From positions 1,240,001 to 1,304,000 of the forward strand of contig KV748188.1 in NCBI GenBank assembly GCA_001692895.1: a stretch of 64,000 nucleotides of DNA. The letters run 5' to 3'. Below are positions 33,381 to 44,899 of this stretch, in pieces. The notes beneath the pieces were generated by a model. The model searched no databases. It saw only the letters and a list, made by a program, of their open reading frames with translations, and was not told where the DNA came from. How positions within the stretch are numbered: the stretch's first letter is position 1; each line of letters begins with the position of its first letter. The position numbers and the translations under genes were made by a program. This stretch comes from Cenococcum geophilum 1.58. Its lineage: Eukaryota; Ascomycota; Dothideomycetes; Gloniales; Gloniaceae.

Positions 33381-36300
33381 ATGCCTCCAAAAAAATCCTT
33401 TTGCTCGTGGTTGAAGCATTTACGTAGAGATTATCGCGTCAAGGACTCGGAAAAGTCAAAGAGAAAGGACGACGATCCACAAGGCGGTACGGTAGCCTCG
33501 CCCACTGCCTCGGCGACATCATCCAAGCATATTGTGAGTACCTCTATAACTGGCGGAGGCGTCTCGCCGCTTGCGCAAACCACACATGTTCCTGCGAGCG
33601 TCGAACCCCAACCTCAAGACACGCCGTCCAACACCCAATGTGCGGCTTCCGTTCGCCATCCAGCGACTGCGGTTTCTGCGATACCTCCTACTTCGCCAAC
33701 AGCGCTACATGCTCCGACGGCCTCTCGTACCTCGACAGCACCTTCTACGGCGGTAGCCTCCGCACTCCCTAGCCCATCGGAACGACTTTGGGATCGAGCC
33801 TACGATGAACTCAAAGATAAGGAATCTAAAGAGTCTGAATTGATGGATGCGTACGAGAAGGTCATGGCTCATATACTCAAGAAAGGTGATTTGAGTCCAA
33901 CAGCACCGGAGCCCGATGAGAACGAGATTGAGACAGACTTGGCGGCAAGGCGGTTGCAGATGAACAAGCTTGTCGATGACGGTCTGAAAAAGACAGAGAA
34001 ACTGGCCAACGTGATGAAGGGTATCGGGGGCGCTATACAAGTCATAGACTCAGTAAAGGAGACAATAGGTAAGGGGATAGAAAGCGTGCCCTGCGCAGGC
34101 ATTGCGTGGGCTGGCGTTTGCATTGCCTTGCAAGTAAGTATGTTGTTTAGACACTGCAAATATAAATGCTAAGTTCTCTGGAGATACTCAAAGCACCTGC
34201 GGATGAGACGACAACCAATCGTGATGGAATCGTTTACGTCTGTGAAAGGATGGAGTGGTATTGGAATTTGTCGAATATCCAGTTTGAAGAGAATGTAGTC
34301 GATATACGGTCGCTCGTAGGACTACGGGACAGACTAGAGAAACATATCATTGATCTCTACAAAGCGCTTCTCTTATACCAGATTAAGAGTGTTCTCTCGT
34401 ACTACCGAAACCAGGGCTTTGATTTCTTGCGGAACCTCTTCAAGAGCGATGACTGGGACGGAAGCCTGAAGAGTGTCCGGGACGCTGAGGATATCTTTCG
34501 TCAAGATTTGGCAGTGTACAATGAGCAACTAAAAATGTCCTATATCAAGAGGAAGCTCTGTCAGAATCTCCGTGAAGAGGATAGGCTTATTCTTGATTGG
34601 CTCACCAAAACTACCTATGGTCCTGAGCAGACTGACAACTTTTCTAGACGCCAGAAGGGAACGGGCCGATGGTTGTTGGAGTCCGATGAATTTCTAAAGT
34701 GGATAGTAGAAACCAAACAGACTTTGTTCTGTCCAGGAATGCCTGGGGCCGGCAAAACCGTACTCACATCGACCGTCGTGAAAGACCTTAGTACTATGTT
34801 TCGGAATGACGACTCCGTCGGCATCGCATACCTGTACTGTGAATTCAAGCGACAGAACGACCAAAAGCCAATAGACTTGCTTCTTAGCTTGCTTAGACAG
34901 CTAATTCAAAAACGGCCTCCTGTGCCTGAGAACTTCAAGAGTCTCTACGAGCAGCACAACAAGGACGATACCAAGCCATCTATCAGCGAAGTCTCGCAAA
35001 TATTGGAATTCATCGTCCATACTTATTCAAGGACTTTTATTATTATCGATGCGCTAGACGAATGTCAAGTTTCTGAAGGAGGTCGCAGCAAATTTTTATC
35101 GGAGATATTCAACCTTCAAACCAAGACCGGAGCAAATGTCTTTGCAACCTCGCGACCCATCCCGGACATAGTTCATGAATTTGAAAAGCAAAAGAGTATA
35201 TCGTTACCCGTCCGAGCCAGCAATGAGGACATCCGAACATACCTAGATCCTCGTATGTCAGAACTACCATTATTCGTTCAAGATAGTCCACCTCTGCAAG
35301 AGGAAATCAAGACCGCAATCTTAGAGGCAGCTGATGGAATGTATGTGCTTTGTCATACTCTTTATGAAAATTAGGCAGACTAACATTCGCGCAGGTTTCT
35401 TCTTGCGAAGCTTCACGTGGATTCACTCATCGGAAAGAGAGACTCTAATGCTCTCAAAGAAACGTTAAAAACGCTCCCGAGAGGATTAAGCGATGTCTAT
35501 AAGCAAGCCATAGAAAGAATTGAAGGCAATGTTGATGATCGAGACCTTGCCAAGCAGGTTCTTTCTTGGATTACCTGCGCCCAGAGACCCTTAACCAAGC
35601 CAGAGCTTCGGCACGCCCTCGGTGTAAAAATTGGTGCGTCAAAACTTGACGATGGTGATCTCTCAGAAATCGAAGACATGGTTTCAGTGTGTGCTGGCTT
35701 GGTTACTGTTGATGAAGGAAGCAACGTTATCCGGCTGGTCCATTACACGACGCAGGAGTACCTGGAACGCACCTTGACTTCTTGGTGCCCCAACGCGCAT
35801 GCCGATATCACAAAGATCTGCGTTACCTATCTGTCATTTGATGCGTTTACATCCGGTTTCTGTGAAACAGATGAGAAGTTCGAAACGCAATTGCAGTCAT
35901 ACGTTCTTTATGACTATGCAGCGCAAAATTGGGGACATCATGCACGGGAAGCTTCAACGCAGGCCACAATGGAGTTAGAACATTTAATTTTGAAATTCCT
36001 TCGGAGTGAAGCCAAGGTGTCAGCCTCTGATCAGGCGATGGTGGCCTCAGGAAGCTACTCCGGCTACAGTCGAAACGTGCCAAGGAAATTGACGGGAGTA
36101 CATCTTGCAGCAATTTTCGGGCTAGATGACATTACGATCGCCCTACTCAAGCATGAATACGATCCAGATCCCAAAGATACTTCCGGTCGGACGCCGCTGT
36201 CGTGGGCTGCAGGGAACGGGCACGAGGCGGTGGTTAAGCTGCTGCTCGAGATCGAGAAGGTGGACGCGGACTCGAAGGACTCTAACGGTCAGACGCCGCT

Positions 36301-37324
36301 GTCGTGGGCTTCAGGGAACGGGCACGAGGCGGTGGTTAAGCTGCTGCTTGAGACTAAGAAGGTGGACGTGGACTCGAATGACTCCTACGGTCGGACGCCG
36401 CTGTCGCGGGCTGCAGAGAAAGGGCACGAGGCGGTGGTTAAGCTGCTGCTCAAGACCGAAAAGGTGGATGTGGAGGACTTCTACTACGGTCAGACGCCGC
36501 TGTCGTGGGCTGCAGGGAACGGGCACGAGGCGGTGGTTAAGCTGCTGCTTGAGACCGAGAAGGTGGGCGTGGACTCGAAGGCTAATTCCGGTCAAACGCC
36601 GCTGTCGTGGGCTGCAGGGAACGGGCACGAGGCGGTGGTTAAGCTGCTGCTCAAGACCAAGGTGGACGTGGACTCGAAGGACTCCAACGGTCGGGCGCCG
36701 CTGTCGTGGGCTGCGGGGAACGGGCACGAGGCGGTGGTTAAGCTGCTGCTCAAGACCGAGAAGGTGGACGTGGACTCGAAGGACTCCAACGGTCGGACGC
36801 CGCTGTCGTGGGCTGCAGAGAACGGGCGCGAGGCGGTGGTTAAGCTGCTGCTCGAGACCGAGAAGGTGGACGTGGACTCGAAGGACTCTAAGTACGGTCG
36901 GACGCCGCTGTCGTGGGCTGCAGGGACCGGGCACGAGGCGGTGGTTAAGCTGCTACTCAAGACCAAGAAGGTGGACGTAGACTTAAAGGACTCCTACTAC
37001 CGTCGGACGCCGCTGTCGTGGGCTGCAGGGACTGGGCATGAGGCGGTAGTTAAGCTGCTGCTCGAGACCGAGAAGGTAGACGTAGACTCGAAGGACTATG
37101 GCTATTGGACGCCGCTGTCATGGGCTGCAGGGGCTGGGCACGAGGCGGTAGTTAAGCTGCTGCTTAAGACCGAGAAGGTAGACGTAGACTCGAAGGACTA
37201 TAACTATTGGACGCCGCTGTCGTGGGCTGCAGGGGCTGGGCACGAGGCGGTAGTTAAGCTGCTGCTTAAGACCGAGAAGGTAGAAGTGAACTCAGGCTCT
37301 AACTGTAAGACGCCGCTGTCGTAG
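33381..37324 (+). CDS. NLR-type protein: NACHT_N, NACHT and ankyrin repeats, prematurely stopped
   Basis: Fungal NOD-like receptor, a family tied to heterokaryon incompatibility and innate-type responses. Exons 33381-34133, 34184-35340 and 35395-37324 give 1279 residues. Intron 1 has a GTAAGT donor but its acceptor (GAG before 34184) is inferred from frame and is unusual; intron 2 is canonical (GTATGT, GACTAAC, GCAG). A Ser/Thr/Pro-rich leader precedes the NACHT_N (NWD) domain starting LWDRAYDEL at 136. NACHT carries Walker A GMPGAGKT at 436-443 and Walker B FIIIDALDEC at 536-545, followed by the winged-helix-like VHYTTQEYLE region. One diverged ankyrin unit near 870 leads into near-identical 34-residue repeats (TPLSWAAGNGHEAVVKLLLETEKV...) from 901 to the end. 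The stop at 37322-37324 replaces the conserved Trp of a repeat (TGG to TAG), so the protein ends inside the array. Product may still function. Confidence 0.85.
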
Positions 37325-37881
37325 GCTGCTAAGAACGGGCACGAGGCGGTGGTTAAGCTGCTTTAAGACCGAGAAGGTAGACATAGACTTAGAGTCTACC
37401 TTCGGTTAGACGCCGCTGTCGTTAGCTATAAAGAACGGGCACGAGGCGGTGGTTAAGCTGCTGCTTAAGACCAAGAAGGTGGACATAGACTTAAAGGGCT
37501 CATATGGTCGGACGCCGCTGTCGTGGGCTGCAGAGAATGGGCACAAGGCGGTGGTTAAGCTGTTTCTCGAGACCGAGAAGGTAGACGTAGACTCGAAGGA
37601 CTCTGACCGTCGAACGCCGCTGTTATGGGCTGCAGGGACCGGGCACGAGGCGGTGGTTAAGCTGCTGCTCGAGACCAAGAAGGTGGACGTAGACTCGAAG
37701 TAAGTGCGGTCGGACGCCGCTGTCGTGGGCTGCAGGGAACGGGCACGAGGCGGTGGTTAAGCTGCTGCTTAAGACCGAGAAGGTGGACATGGACTTGAAG
37801 AACTCCAACGGTCGGACGCCGCTGTCATGGGCTGCAGGGAACGGGCACGAGGCGGTGGTTAAGTTGCTCGACAATGCGTAA
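36187..37881 (+). repeat. Tandem ankyrin-encoding repeat array, 17 units of 99-105 bp
   Basis: Units are marked by ACGCCGCTGTCGTGGGCTGC. They start at 36191, 36293, 36395, 36494, 36596, 36695, 36797, 36902, 37007, 37109, 37211, 37310, 37410, 37512, 37614, 37714 and 37816. Spacing is 99, 102 or 105 bp except 100 bp at two places after the stop. Copies are nearly identical at DNA level, even at silent sites, which implies recent duplication or gene conversion. Shadow open frames on both strands arise from this periodicity. Confidence 0.9.
37325..37881 (+). pseudogene. Cryptic 3' end of the NLR ankyrin array
   Basis: Five further repeat units follow the premature stop. They contain a 2 bp loss near 37360 (AAGCTGCTTTAAG instead of AAGCTGCTGCTTAAG) and a TAA at 37700 next to another length change. 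The array ends with a plausible original terminus, CTCGACAATGCGTAA (stop 37879-37881). The longer ancestral reading frame is therefore inferred. Several changes (TGG to TAG, CTCGAG to CTTAAG) are transitions. Confidence 0.75.
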
Positions 37882-38938
37882 TACTTGCTATTATAAAATG
37901 ACTGCAAACCGCCCCACCCACCCACGTTCTATTGTTATTATTATTATTATTTTCTTAAATCTCTATTTTATAGAGGGATCTAGAGATATAGTACTTAAGG
38001 TAGTTTACCACTATTGTGTCACGGGACTTACACGTTCTTACGTCTTTACGCGTTTTGACGTTCTTAACCCATGCTTACGTTCGTCCCAAGACACACGCAC
38101 GTTCCCCTACAACCCCTATTTATACCCGTACCTAACCTATTCTGTTCTATTCTATATCTAAATATCTTTGTATTAACTACGCATAGTTACGCGTACGTAG
38201 CCTTTTTTAATTACTACCCTGTTTAGTATATTGTATTCTAGCTCGTGCCCACTTCCGTAACATATTGCTACTAGCTATTTTAGTAATTTTTTTTTAAATT
38301 AATCTAATTTAAAATCTAAAAATTTAATTTTAGTAAAAGTAAATATAGTAGAATATAGTAGAACTATCTAAAAGATATAAAAGATATAGTAGTAACTTTA
38401 TAGTAAGAATATAAAATAAAGATAATATAAAGAGGAATACTAGTGTTTTTATATTAATTAGTTGTTTTATATTAATATAAAACCTTATAAAGATACCTTA
38501 AGAGTTTATAGTTATAACGTAAAACTACCTTATAGATTAATCTATTTCCTCTATTATCCTTAAATAATTATTATAGCATATAATTATAGTTAAATACTAT
38601 AGGCTAAGTATTCTCTTATAATAGTATACGTATTAATTTAGATTGGATTTAGCCTATTAGCCTATCCTTATTTATATTCTAGCTATACTATTACCCCCTA
38701 TTATATACTCCCTATTATTTCCCTTTAATTTTTAATACTTTTCTTATATATATAGTTTCTTTTTCTTTATAGTTTAAATAGATAAAGTCTTTATTCCTTT
38801 CTAATAATTAGTATATAGACTACTAATTAATAGTACGCATTATATACCCTTTAGTAAGGCTTAAACGCGGTATTATATCGCTTTTACTAGTAGTAGAGGT
38901 ATATAAGATAATAAACACTAGTTAATATAAAAGTATGC
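37882..38938. other. AT-rich RIP-type DNA between the NLR and the retrotransposon stack
   Basis: About 1 kb, with a TTA microsatellite at about 37930-37952 and long A/T stretches. TpA is very abundant and CpA rare. An open frame at 37874-38161 shows no recognisable domain. No gene or element is identified. Confidence 0.5.
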
Positions 38939-39077
38939 TTATAACGGAACCTTATAGTAGGTACTACAATGGGCTTATTATTAGGCTAGGTGTATAAGTG
39001 ATATAAATTAAAGTTAATAACGTAATAATAACTAGTAGAGTAGTTACCTAATAAATTAACTCTAATTATATTCTAAG
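38939..39077 (-). repeat. Inverted LTR fragment of the G1/G3 Gypsy family
   Basis: This stretch is the reverse complement of the 3' third of the LTR at 39078-39490 (for example ACGGAACCTTATAGTAGGTAC matches the LTR end in reverse). It stops exactly where the G1 LTR begins, giving a head-to-head arrangement. Probably G1 inserted into an older LTR of its own family. Confidence 0.75.
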
Positions 39078-39490
39078 TGTTACGGACGCTTTAAGTACGA
39101 TATTATAACTACTTAGAGAGGAGTTAGAAGAAGCTAGTTGGTTAATATAAGTACGGTTTAAGATAAAGCCGGTAGAACCATGTGATAAAAAATGGTAAGC
39201 GAGTTATATAATATGCTATATATTAAACGAGAGGAACGAGAGGACCTTATATATAACATGTATATTACGTATAAGAAGGATTTTATAGGAGTACGGTTGT
39301 GTATTTAANGACCCTTAGTCCCTACCTAGATAGTTCCTTCCTTATAGTAATTCTTAAAATATAATTAGAGTTAATCTATTAGGCAACTACTCCACTAGTT
39401 ATTATTACGTTATTAACTACTTGTAATACCTATACACCTAGCCTATTAATAGGACCTATTGTAGTACCTACTATAAGGTTCCGTTACACA
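39078..39490 (+). repeat. 5' LTR of Gypsy G1
   Basis: Begins TGTTACGGACGC and ends CCGTTACACA, so TG...CA ends are intact here. It aligns throughout with 52230-52651. One N lies at 39309. Confidence 0.85.
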
Positions 39491-39924
39491 ATTACTACCT
39501 AGTTACGGTTTTAAGAAGTTAAATAATATGCCACTAAAAGCAGCCACTATAACGCCATTAACGGCGGCAACTACTTTAAGGTTAGGAGGTAATACTAGTA
39601 TAGCAGATATTAACTTATAACAACCTATAATGGTTAAATAACTATAAGAAATAGTTAACTAGTTAATAGAGAATAATATAATACTTAAATAAAGGATTAA
39701 CGGGATAAGGGCAGTAAAGATTAAGTTACCTTTAATTAAGAGATTCTTAGGAGAAAGATTAAAGCTTAAGGGATTTCTTACGTAAATATACTTTAAAGTT
39801 ATATAGGAAGGAGTAAAACTACTAATACCTATAGATTGAATAGTTTATGTAGGGCTATTCCTATTAGGAAGAGCACTTAAATAGTTTAAGCCTTACCTTA
39901 TAGAAATATAGGTAAATAGAATGA

Positions 39925-41564
39925 TTGTTCCAACTGATACTGGTACATACAATATTCCGGAACATTTCTGCCTTATTTCGGAACGAGTCGTCCTTGTTCC
40001 AGAATGAGTCGTATATCGCTTTAATCGGCTTTATTCTAGATTGCTTGCCTTATTCCGGAAAAGAGCTTGCCTTATTCTGGAAAAGATTTAAAGCTATATT
40101 AAGATTTAATAGAGCTTTTTTAACTTTTTGGTAAATATATAGATTTTAGCTGTAAAATAAGCGGCTATATATCTTAGATATTATAATCTATTATTTAGTA
40201 GAGCATAGTCGCGATCTCTGGTATAAAAATATAAGATCTTGATTTTCTAATGAGATTCTCTATTACTCTAGAGATTAAATTTTACCACCCCTCCAAACTA
40301 CTATAATACTATTAGATTCTATCTAAACTAGGTTACGCTGCAATTTGTATATATATTTAAAGGCCTTTCTACGTTATAGATATAGTCTATAAGTAGTAGA
40401 AACCAATTAGGTAGGAGGTAGTTAATCGCGTTCCCTAATACCAAAATTTGTAAATCGCGTAAAGCTTTAAACCTACTAAGATTTGTTAAAAGCCGGGCTC
40501 TCTAATGTTCTGCTGGCCATAGACTGATTGCCTAATTAGGTTTAGCGTGATTGCGATTTAGATTTTTCCTAGCTGCGTTAATCTTGCTCGCTCTGTTGTT
40601 CTCCTTTCCTTTAGCTTACGCAGCCTCGCCGGTAGGCTTAATTAATTACCTCCCTTATCTACTATTGTTGATTAAGCCTTCTATAAGCTCTTGCTGGAGG
40701 CTCGCCCGGGGAGTCCTCCGTCGGCCGATTTGTATAAGGCTTTCCTCTATAGCAGTAGGAAGAACGCTCTGTATTTCCTTTAATAGCTATACCGTTAATT
40801 ATTATATCCTTACCTGCACCTACAGCAGGTAAGCTCGCGGTAGGAGCATTGGTAGGAGGTAAGGGAGCCGCATTAGGTGCGGGCGCGGAGGTAGGCGCGG
40901 AGGTAGACGTGGACGACATTACTGTTGCTAGTATTAGATTTAAGCTGGCAGCAGAGTTAAATATATATTTAGAACTTATAGAAAAGGTGTATATATTTTT
41001 AAGGATCTAATTAAGTCGTGCGTAGAGGTAGTAGGTAAGGGAGGATCAATGAAATTTTTTTTAAAGTTCGTAATAGCCCCTGCGCTAAGCCTAATTGGGC
41101 GATTTTTAAGCAAAATTAACACCATAAAGGAGCTTACGAGAGCTCTGCAAAATGCCTTATACTTAATTGCAAAATATTATTCGATTACCAAATATACACT
41201 TATTAAGTGGATCTTTTGGCGATGTTATATAGGCATAATTAGCGTAATTTAAGGTTATTCTAGAACCCATGCGATAACTATTTATTAATTAAATCTGGAA
41301 ACGAAGAAAAATAAAGGCATAAAATGTATATATTTTGAAGAACTTCACGACTTATAGTATGCGTATAGGCGTTGGCGAGCCTCTACCTACCGTACCACCT
41401 AGCAATCGGCCTAACCTTTAAAGATCTTTTCCGGAATGAGACAAGTAATCCGGAATGAGGTTGATTAAAGCAATACACGACTTATTCTGGAATAAGGACG
41501 ACTCGTTTTAGAATGAGGCAGAAATGTTCCAGAATATCGTATATACTGGTATTAGTCGGAACAA
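39925..41564. mobile_element. DNA transposon D1 with 102 bp terminal inverted repeats, 1640 bp
   Basis: TIRs 39925-40026 and 41463-41564 begin TTGTTCC and differ at about 16 positions, all transitions. A 3 bp TGA duplication (39922-39924, 41565-41567) flanks the element. The empty site is visible in the sister copy G3 near 53088. The subterminal regions repeat TTCCGGAAT/TTCCAGAAT motifs that could be transposase sites. No transposase is recognisable, so it is probably non-autonomous. The 3 bp TSD would fit PIF/Harbinger- or CACTA-like groups, but the ends do not identify one. Confidence 0.85.
40662..40919 (-). CDS. Small open frame inside D1, unknown
   Basis: The 85-codon frame starts MSSTSTSAPTSAPAPN with a Pro/Ala/Ser/Thr-rich segment, then GKDIIINGIAIKGN and a basic tail. 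It is GC-richer than its surroundings and has no RIP stop, which is why it stands out. It overlaps an opposite-strand frame (40551-40832) starting with a hydrophobic stretch. It may be the start of a degraded element gene; expression is unsupported. Confidence 0.3.
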   Translation of the reverse strand: MSSTSTSAPTSAPAPNAAPLPPTNAPTASLPAVGAGKDIIINGIAIKGNTERSSYCYRGKPYTNRPTEDSPGEPPARAYRRLNQQ

Positions 41565-43239
41565 TGATAACTACTAACTAAGAGGTGCAATTTATGTTCT
41601 TAAGTTGGGAAGGGTTTATAGAGTAACTTATATAAATGTTTAGAGATCTAGAGGTAGTAACTATAGCGGAAAGAAAGCTCTAAGACATTACGTAATAAAC
41701 TTTAGTAATTAAGTATATAACATAATTCTAAACGTTAGCTATATAAGTTAAGTAGAATAATAAGGCGCTTATAGTATAGTATAAATAGGGACTTAAGGCT
41801 AAAGTCTAGGACGTAATTATTTTAATAGAAGATGCGGATACCTTAAGGGAATTAATAGATTAAGTAATAAAGATTAATAATAGGATCTACTAAAGGGAAT
41901 AGGCTAAAAGAGGTTAGGATAGAGTTTTATAGTTATATAAGGCGTAAAGTACGCAATAACTAAAGCTAAGTTAGAAACTATAGTATAGCGTAGAGCTAAT
42001 AGACCTAAGCGGTACTAAAGAAACCTATAAGAGATAAAGTAAGAAACTATAGAAACTTAGAGGTTAAGGATTTAGTAATTATAGGATTAAGGAGTAAAGG
42101 CTAAACTAGGGATCTTAATAATAGAAGATGTTTAGGCGAACTCTATAGCAAAGTTAATGGTTTAAAAATAGAGCTTATATAAATTATAGGAAATAAGGTC
42201 ACTTTATAAGGGATTATAAGGATAGTTAGAGTTATTATATAATAAAGGGAACTAGATTAGTAGACGACACCTATATATAAAGGGATAATAGCGTACTGCA
42301 AGGAATAAAAGAATATTTAATTAGAAGTTTTGTGTTTTATTATAATAACATATACCAAATTTATAAAGATACTAAGTATAGCGTAAGCTATTAGCTATAA
42401 GAGCCAGAGTTAAGAGGACTTAAGGGAACTAAAGAGTTAAATAAAGAATAAGATTAACTCTATAAGCTGGATTAGAATATTATAGTAATATATAGATAAT
42501 AATTAGCAACAATAATAATAGAGTTAGAGTACTTATTAATTAATAGTAATAAGGAAGATAAGGGAACTAACTAGGGGTATCTAAACCTTAATAACGTAAT
42601 TATAGAAGTAGAGACTGAGACCGCTATAGAGCAAGGTTTAGTAACGGGCATTATAACACTGTTAGATACGGTATCTATTGCTTTATAAGACGGAAGGAGC
42701 AATATCTAAAGAGGATTAAGTAAGTAGACGACTGTTAGTGCTAGCTTACTACTTAATAAAGGCAAAAGGCTAAAGGCTTAAGATTCTTAAGACAAGACAA
42801 AAGAGATCTAAGATTCTAAAGATAGGATAAGGATAGCTTAAGGACCTATAATGGATGAAAACCAATAGAGTAGAGTAGCAGCTTAGTTTAAAGATATATA
42901 AATGAGCTTAGGATAAAGATTCTTAGGGATATAAGACTCTTAAGACAAGATAAGTAAGATTTAAGACTCTTAAGATGAGATGAGAATACCTAAGCCTAGT
43001 TAGACTAAGGTAGGAGCTAAGCTTAAGCTAGAAGCAAGCTTAGGATTAAAGAATTTAAGGGACTAAGAATTTAAAGTACGAATAAAGGCACCTATAAGTA
43101 AGAAGTATAAGGCTTTTTTATAGATTAGAGAATCTGCAATATAAATAGCAGTTAGACTAGGAGATAAGTATATAGACCCGGAAGACTTGCTAGGGGAATA
43201 TAGTATTTAGCCTAAAGATTAAAAAATTAAGAAGTAAGA

Positions 43240-43617
43240 TGTAACGGAATTCCCCAGAAGGTACATATCAGATAAGACAGAAGGAGGTCTTATCTATGTT
43301 CTAAAAGGAGGTCTCATCTATATTCCAGAAGGAGGTCTCACCTATATTCCATCTACGTCCTAGAAGACATAGTCAGACAGATAAGGGGCAAAGGGTTTTA
43401 CTAGCGTCTTAGAAAGATTATATAGGGAGCTGGTTCTCCTCTAGAGAAGAACTAGTAATTAGTCTCTAAATAGAAGTGGTTAGAAGCATTTATTCTTTAA
43501 TACGTAAAACTTATTCTACCTTTAACTTACCTTTTATTTACCTTTAACTTACCTTCTACTTACTGGTAATACTATTAATTAGATAATTATACGTTCCGGT
43601 TAGGCTGGCCTCTTACA
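43240..43617 (+). repeat. 5' LTR of chromovirus G2
   Basis: 378 bp, TGTAACGG...CTCTTACA, matching 50652-51029. Confidence 0.92.
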
Positions 43618-43665
43618 ATTCTAATTACTTATAATCCGTTAGGAACGTATAGCTATTAATTAACA

Positions 43666-44872
43666 ATGATAAACTATACTCCTATACCCTATGAAGTAAC
43701 GCCCTTACTATAAGAGGCTTAAAGAGTCTCCCTAGAGGAGCGCATTCTCTCTTCCTATAAAGAAGCCATGGTTGGTCCGTCTAACCTTATAAGACCTTTA
43801 GGAACGATTACCGCTAGGGAGTTATTGGAGCGGTCGCTATATAAGACCCTATAAAAAATAAAGGAGTTAGAGATACGATTAAGATAAGCATATTAAAACT
43901 ACTAAGAACAATTATAAGGACAATTAGGGGAAGTATAGATACCCTAGACACGAAGCGGACTTAAAGGGGTAACGCTATACTATGCTATAACGTTAGAAAA
44001 ACCTAAATTCCGCATAAAGGAACCTAATAAGTACTATAGTAATAGTCTTCGGAACTATAATTGTTTTATCCAATAATATAAAACTAAGTTTCGGCTAGAT
44101 CTGAAACGTTACTCTAATAAGTATAATTAGACACTAATTGCTTCTACCTTTCTGCGTAGCACCGTTAAGAGTTTATAGACACGCTATAAGAAGAAACTTA
44201 CTATACCCCTTAAATTTAGCGAACTTAGGACCTAGTTAGTTAATCAGGTCCAAGACCCTACTAATTAAGGGATAGACTATAACCAGCGATACCACAACGC
44301 CAAACAGCGGGATGGTTAGACTATAGTCTAGTTTATAAACTACTTAAAAGAACTAGAAGATAATATACCCTACTTAGATCTATGGGATAACGCTATATAA
44401 CTTTACTAGTTACTCGCTAAGCTATAACTTAAGATTTAACAGGCCATATAAAAGAAGGGCGAAATTCCTATCTCTTAAGAAAAGCTTATCTCTAAAGCTA
44501 CTCGGATTAAGAGTGCTAAAAGAGACTATCTAGGTAAGCGAAAAAAATAAGACGCTAATAATAAAGAGCGTAGGACTAGACCTAGCTTTAATAATAGGGG
44601 CAGATTCCAACCTAACCGCTCTATAAAAGGATAACGCGAGTAGGCCTCGTAGCCCCAAAGCAACGCTAGTTAATCTTAAAATAATAATAGGTAAAGACCT
44701 AATCCGTAAAAGGGGAACCAGGAAATATACACCTGTTATAACTGTGGTAAGAAGGGCCATATAAGCCACTTCTACTAGTAGAAGAAGTAAGAGTTGGCCT
44801 AATTGGGAAAAGAGACAGCCTAGTAGATCTTTACTCCCTTATACTAGGCTAGTAAGAGAAGGAGGGAGTAAA
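43666..44872 (+). pseudogene. G2 gag relic
   Basis: Starts at an ATG (MINYTPIPYE) 49 bp after the LTR. It contains a long capsid-like stretch and the zinc knuckle TCYNCGKKGHISHFY at 44731-44775, in which the last Cys reads Tyr. It is in frame +1 relative to pol, so the live element would have needed a -1 frameshift or a separate start for pol. Confidence 0.8.
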
Positions 44873-44899
44873 CTGCCGTATAGTTATTCCTGTCTCTAT

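Noticed and set aside
36126..37690. Long overlapping open frames on both strands in the ankyrin array
   Set aside because: They are produced by the 102 bp periodicity and GC-rich codons of the real ankyrin frame; translated Arg/Trp/Cys-rich repeats resemble no protein.
36187..37881. CRISPR-like regular repeat spacing
   Set aside because: Periodicity is that of coding ankyrin repeats in a fungal NLR; there are no unique spacers or cas genes.
44530..44769. Hydrophobic minus-strand frame (and similar frames at 47552, 49214, 54089, 54740)
   Set aside because: Antisense to recognisable gag or pol; hydrophobicity arises from reverse-complementing TA-rich RIP DNA.
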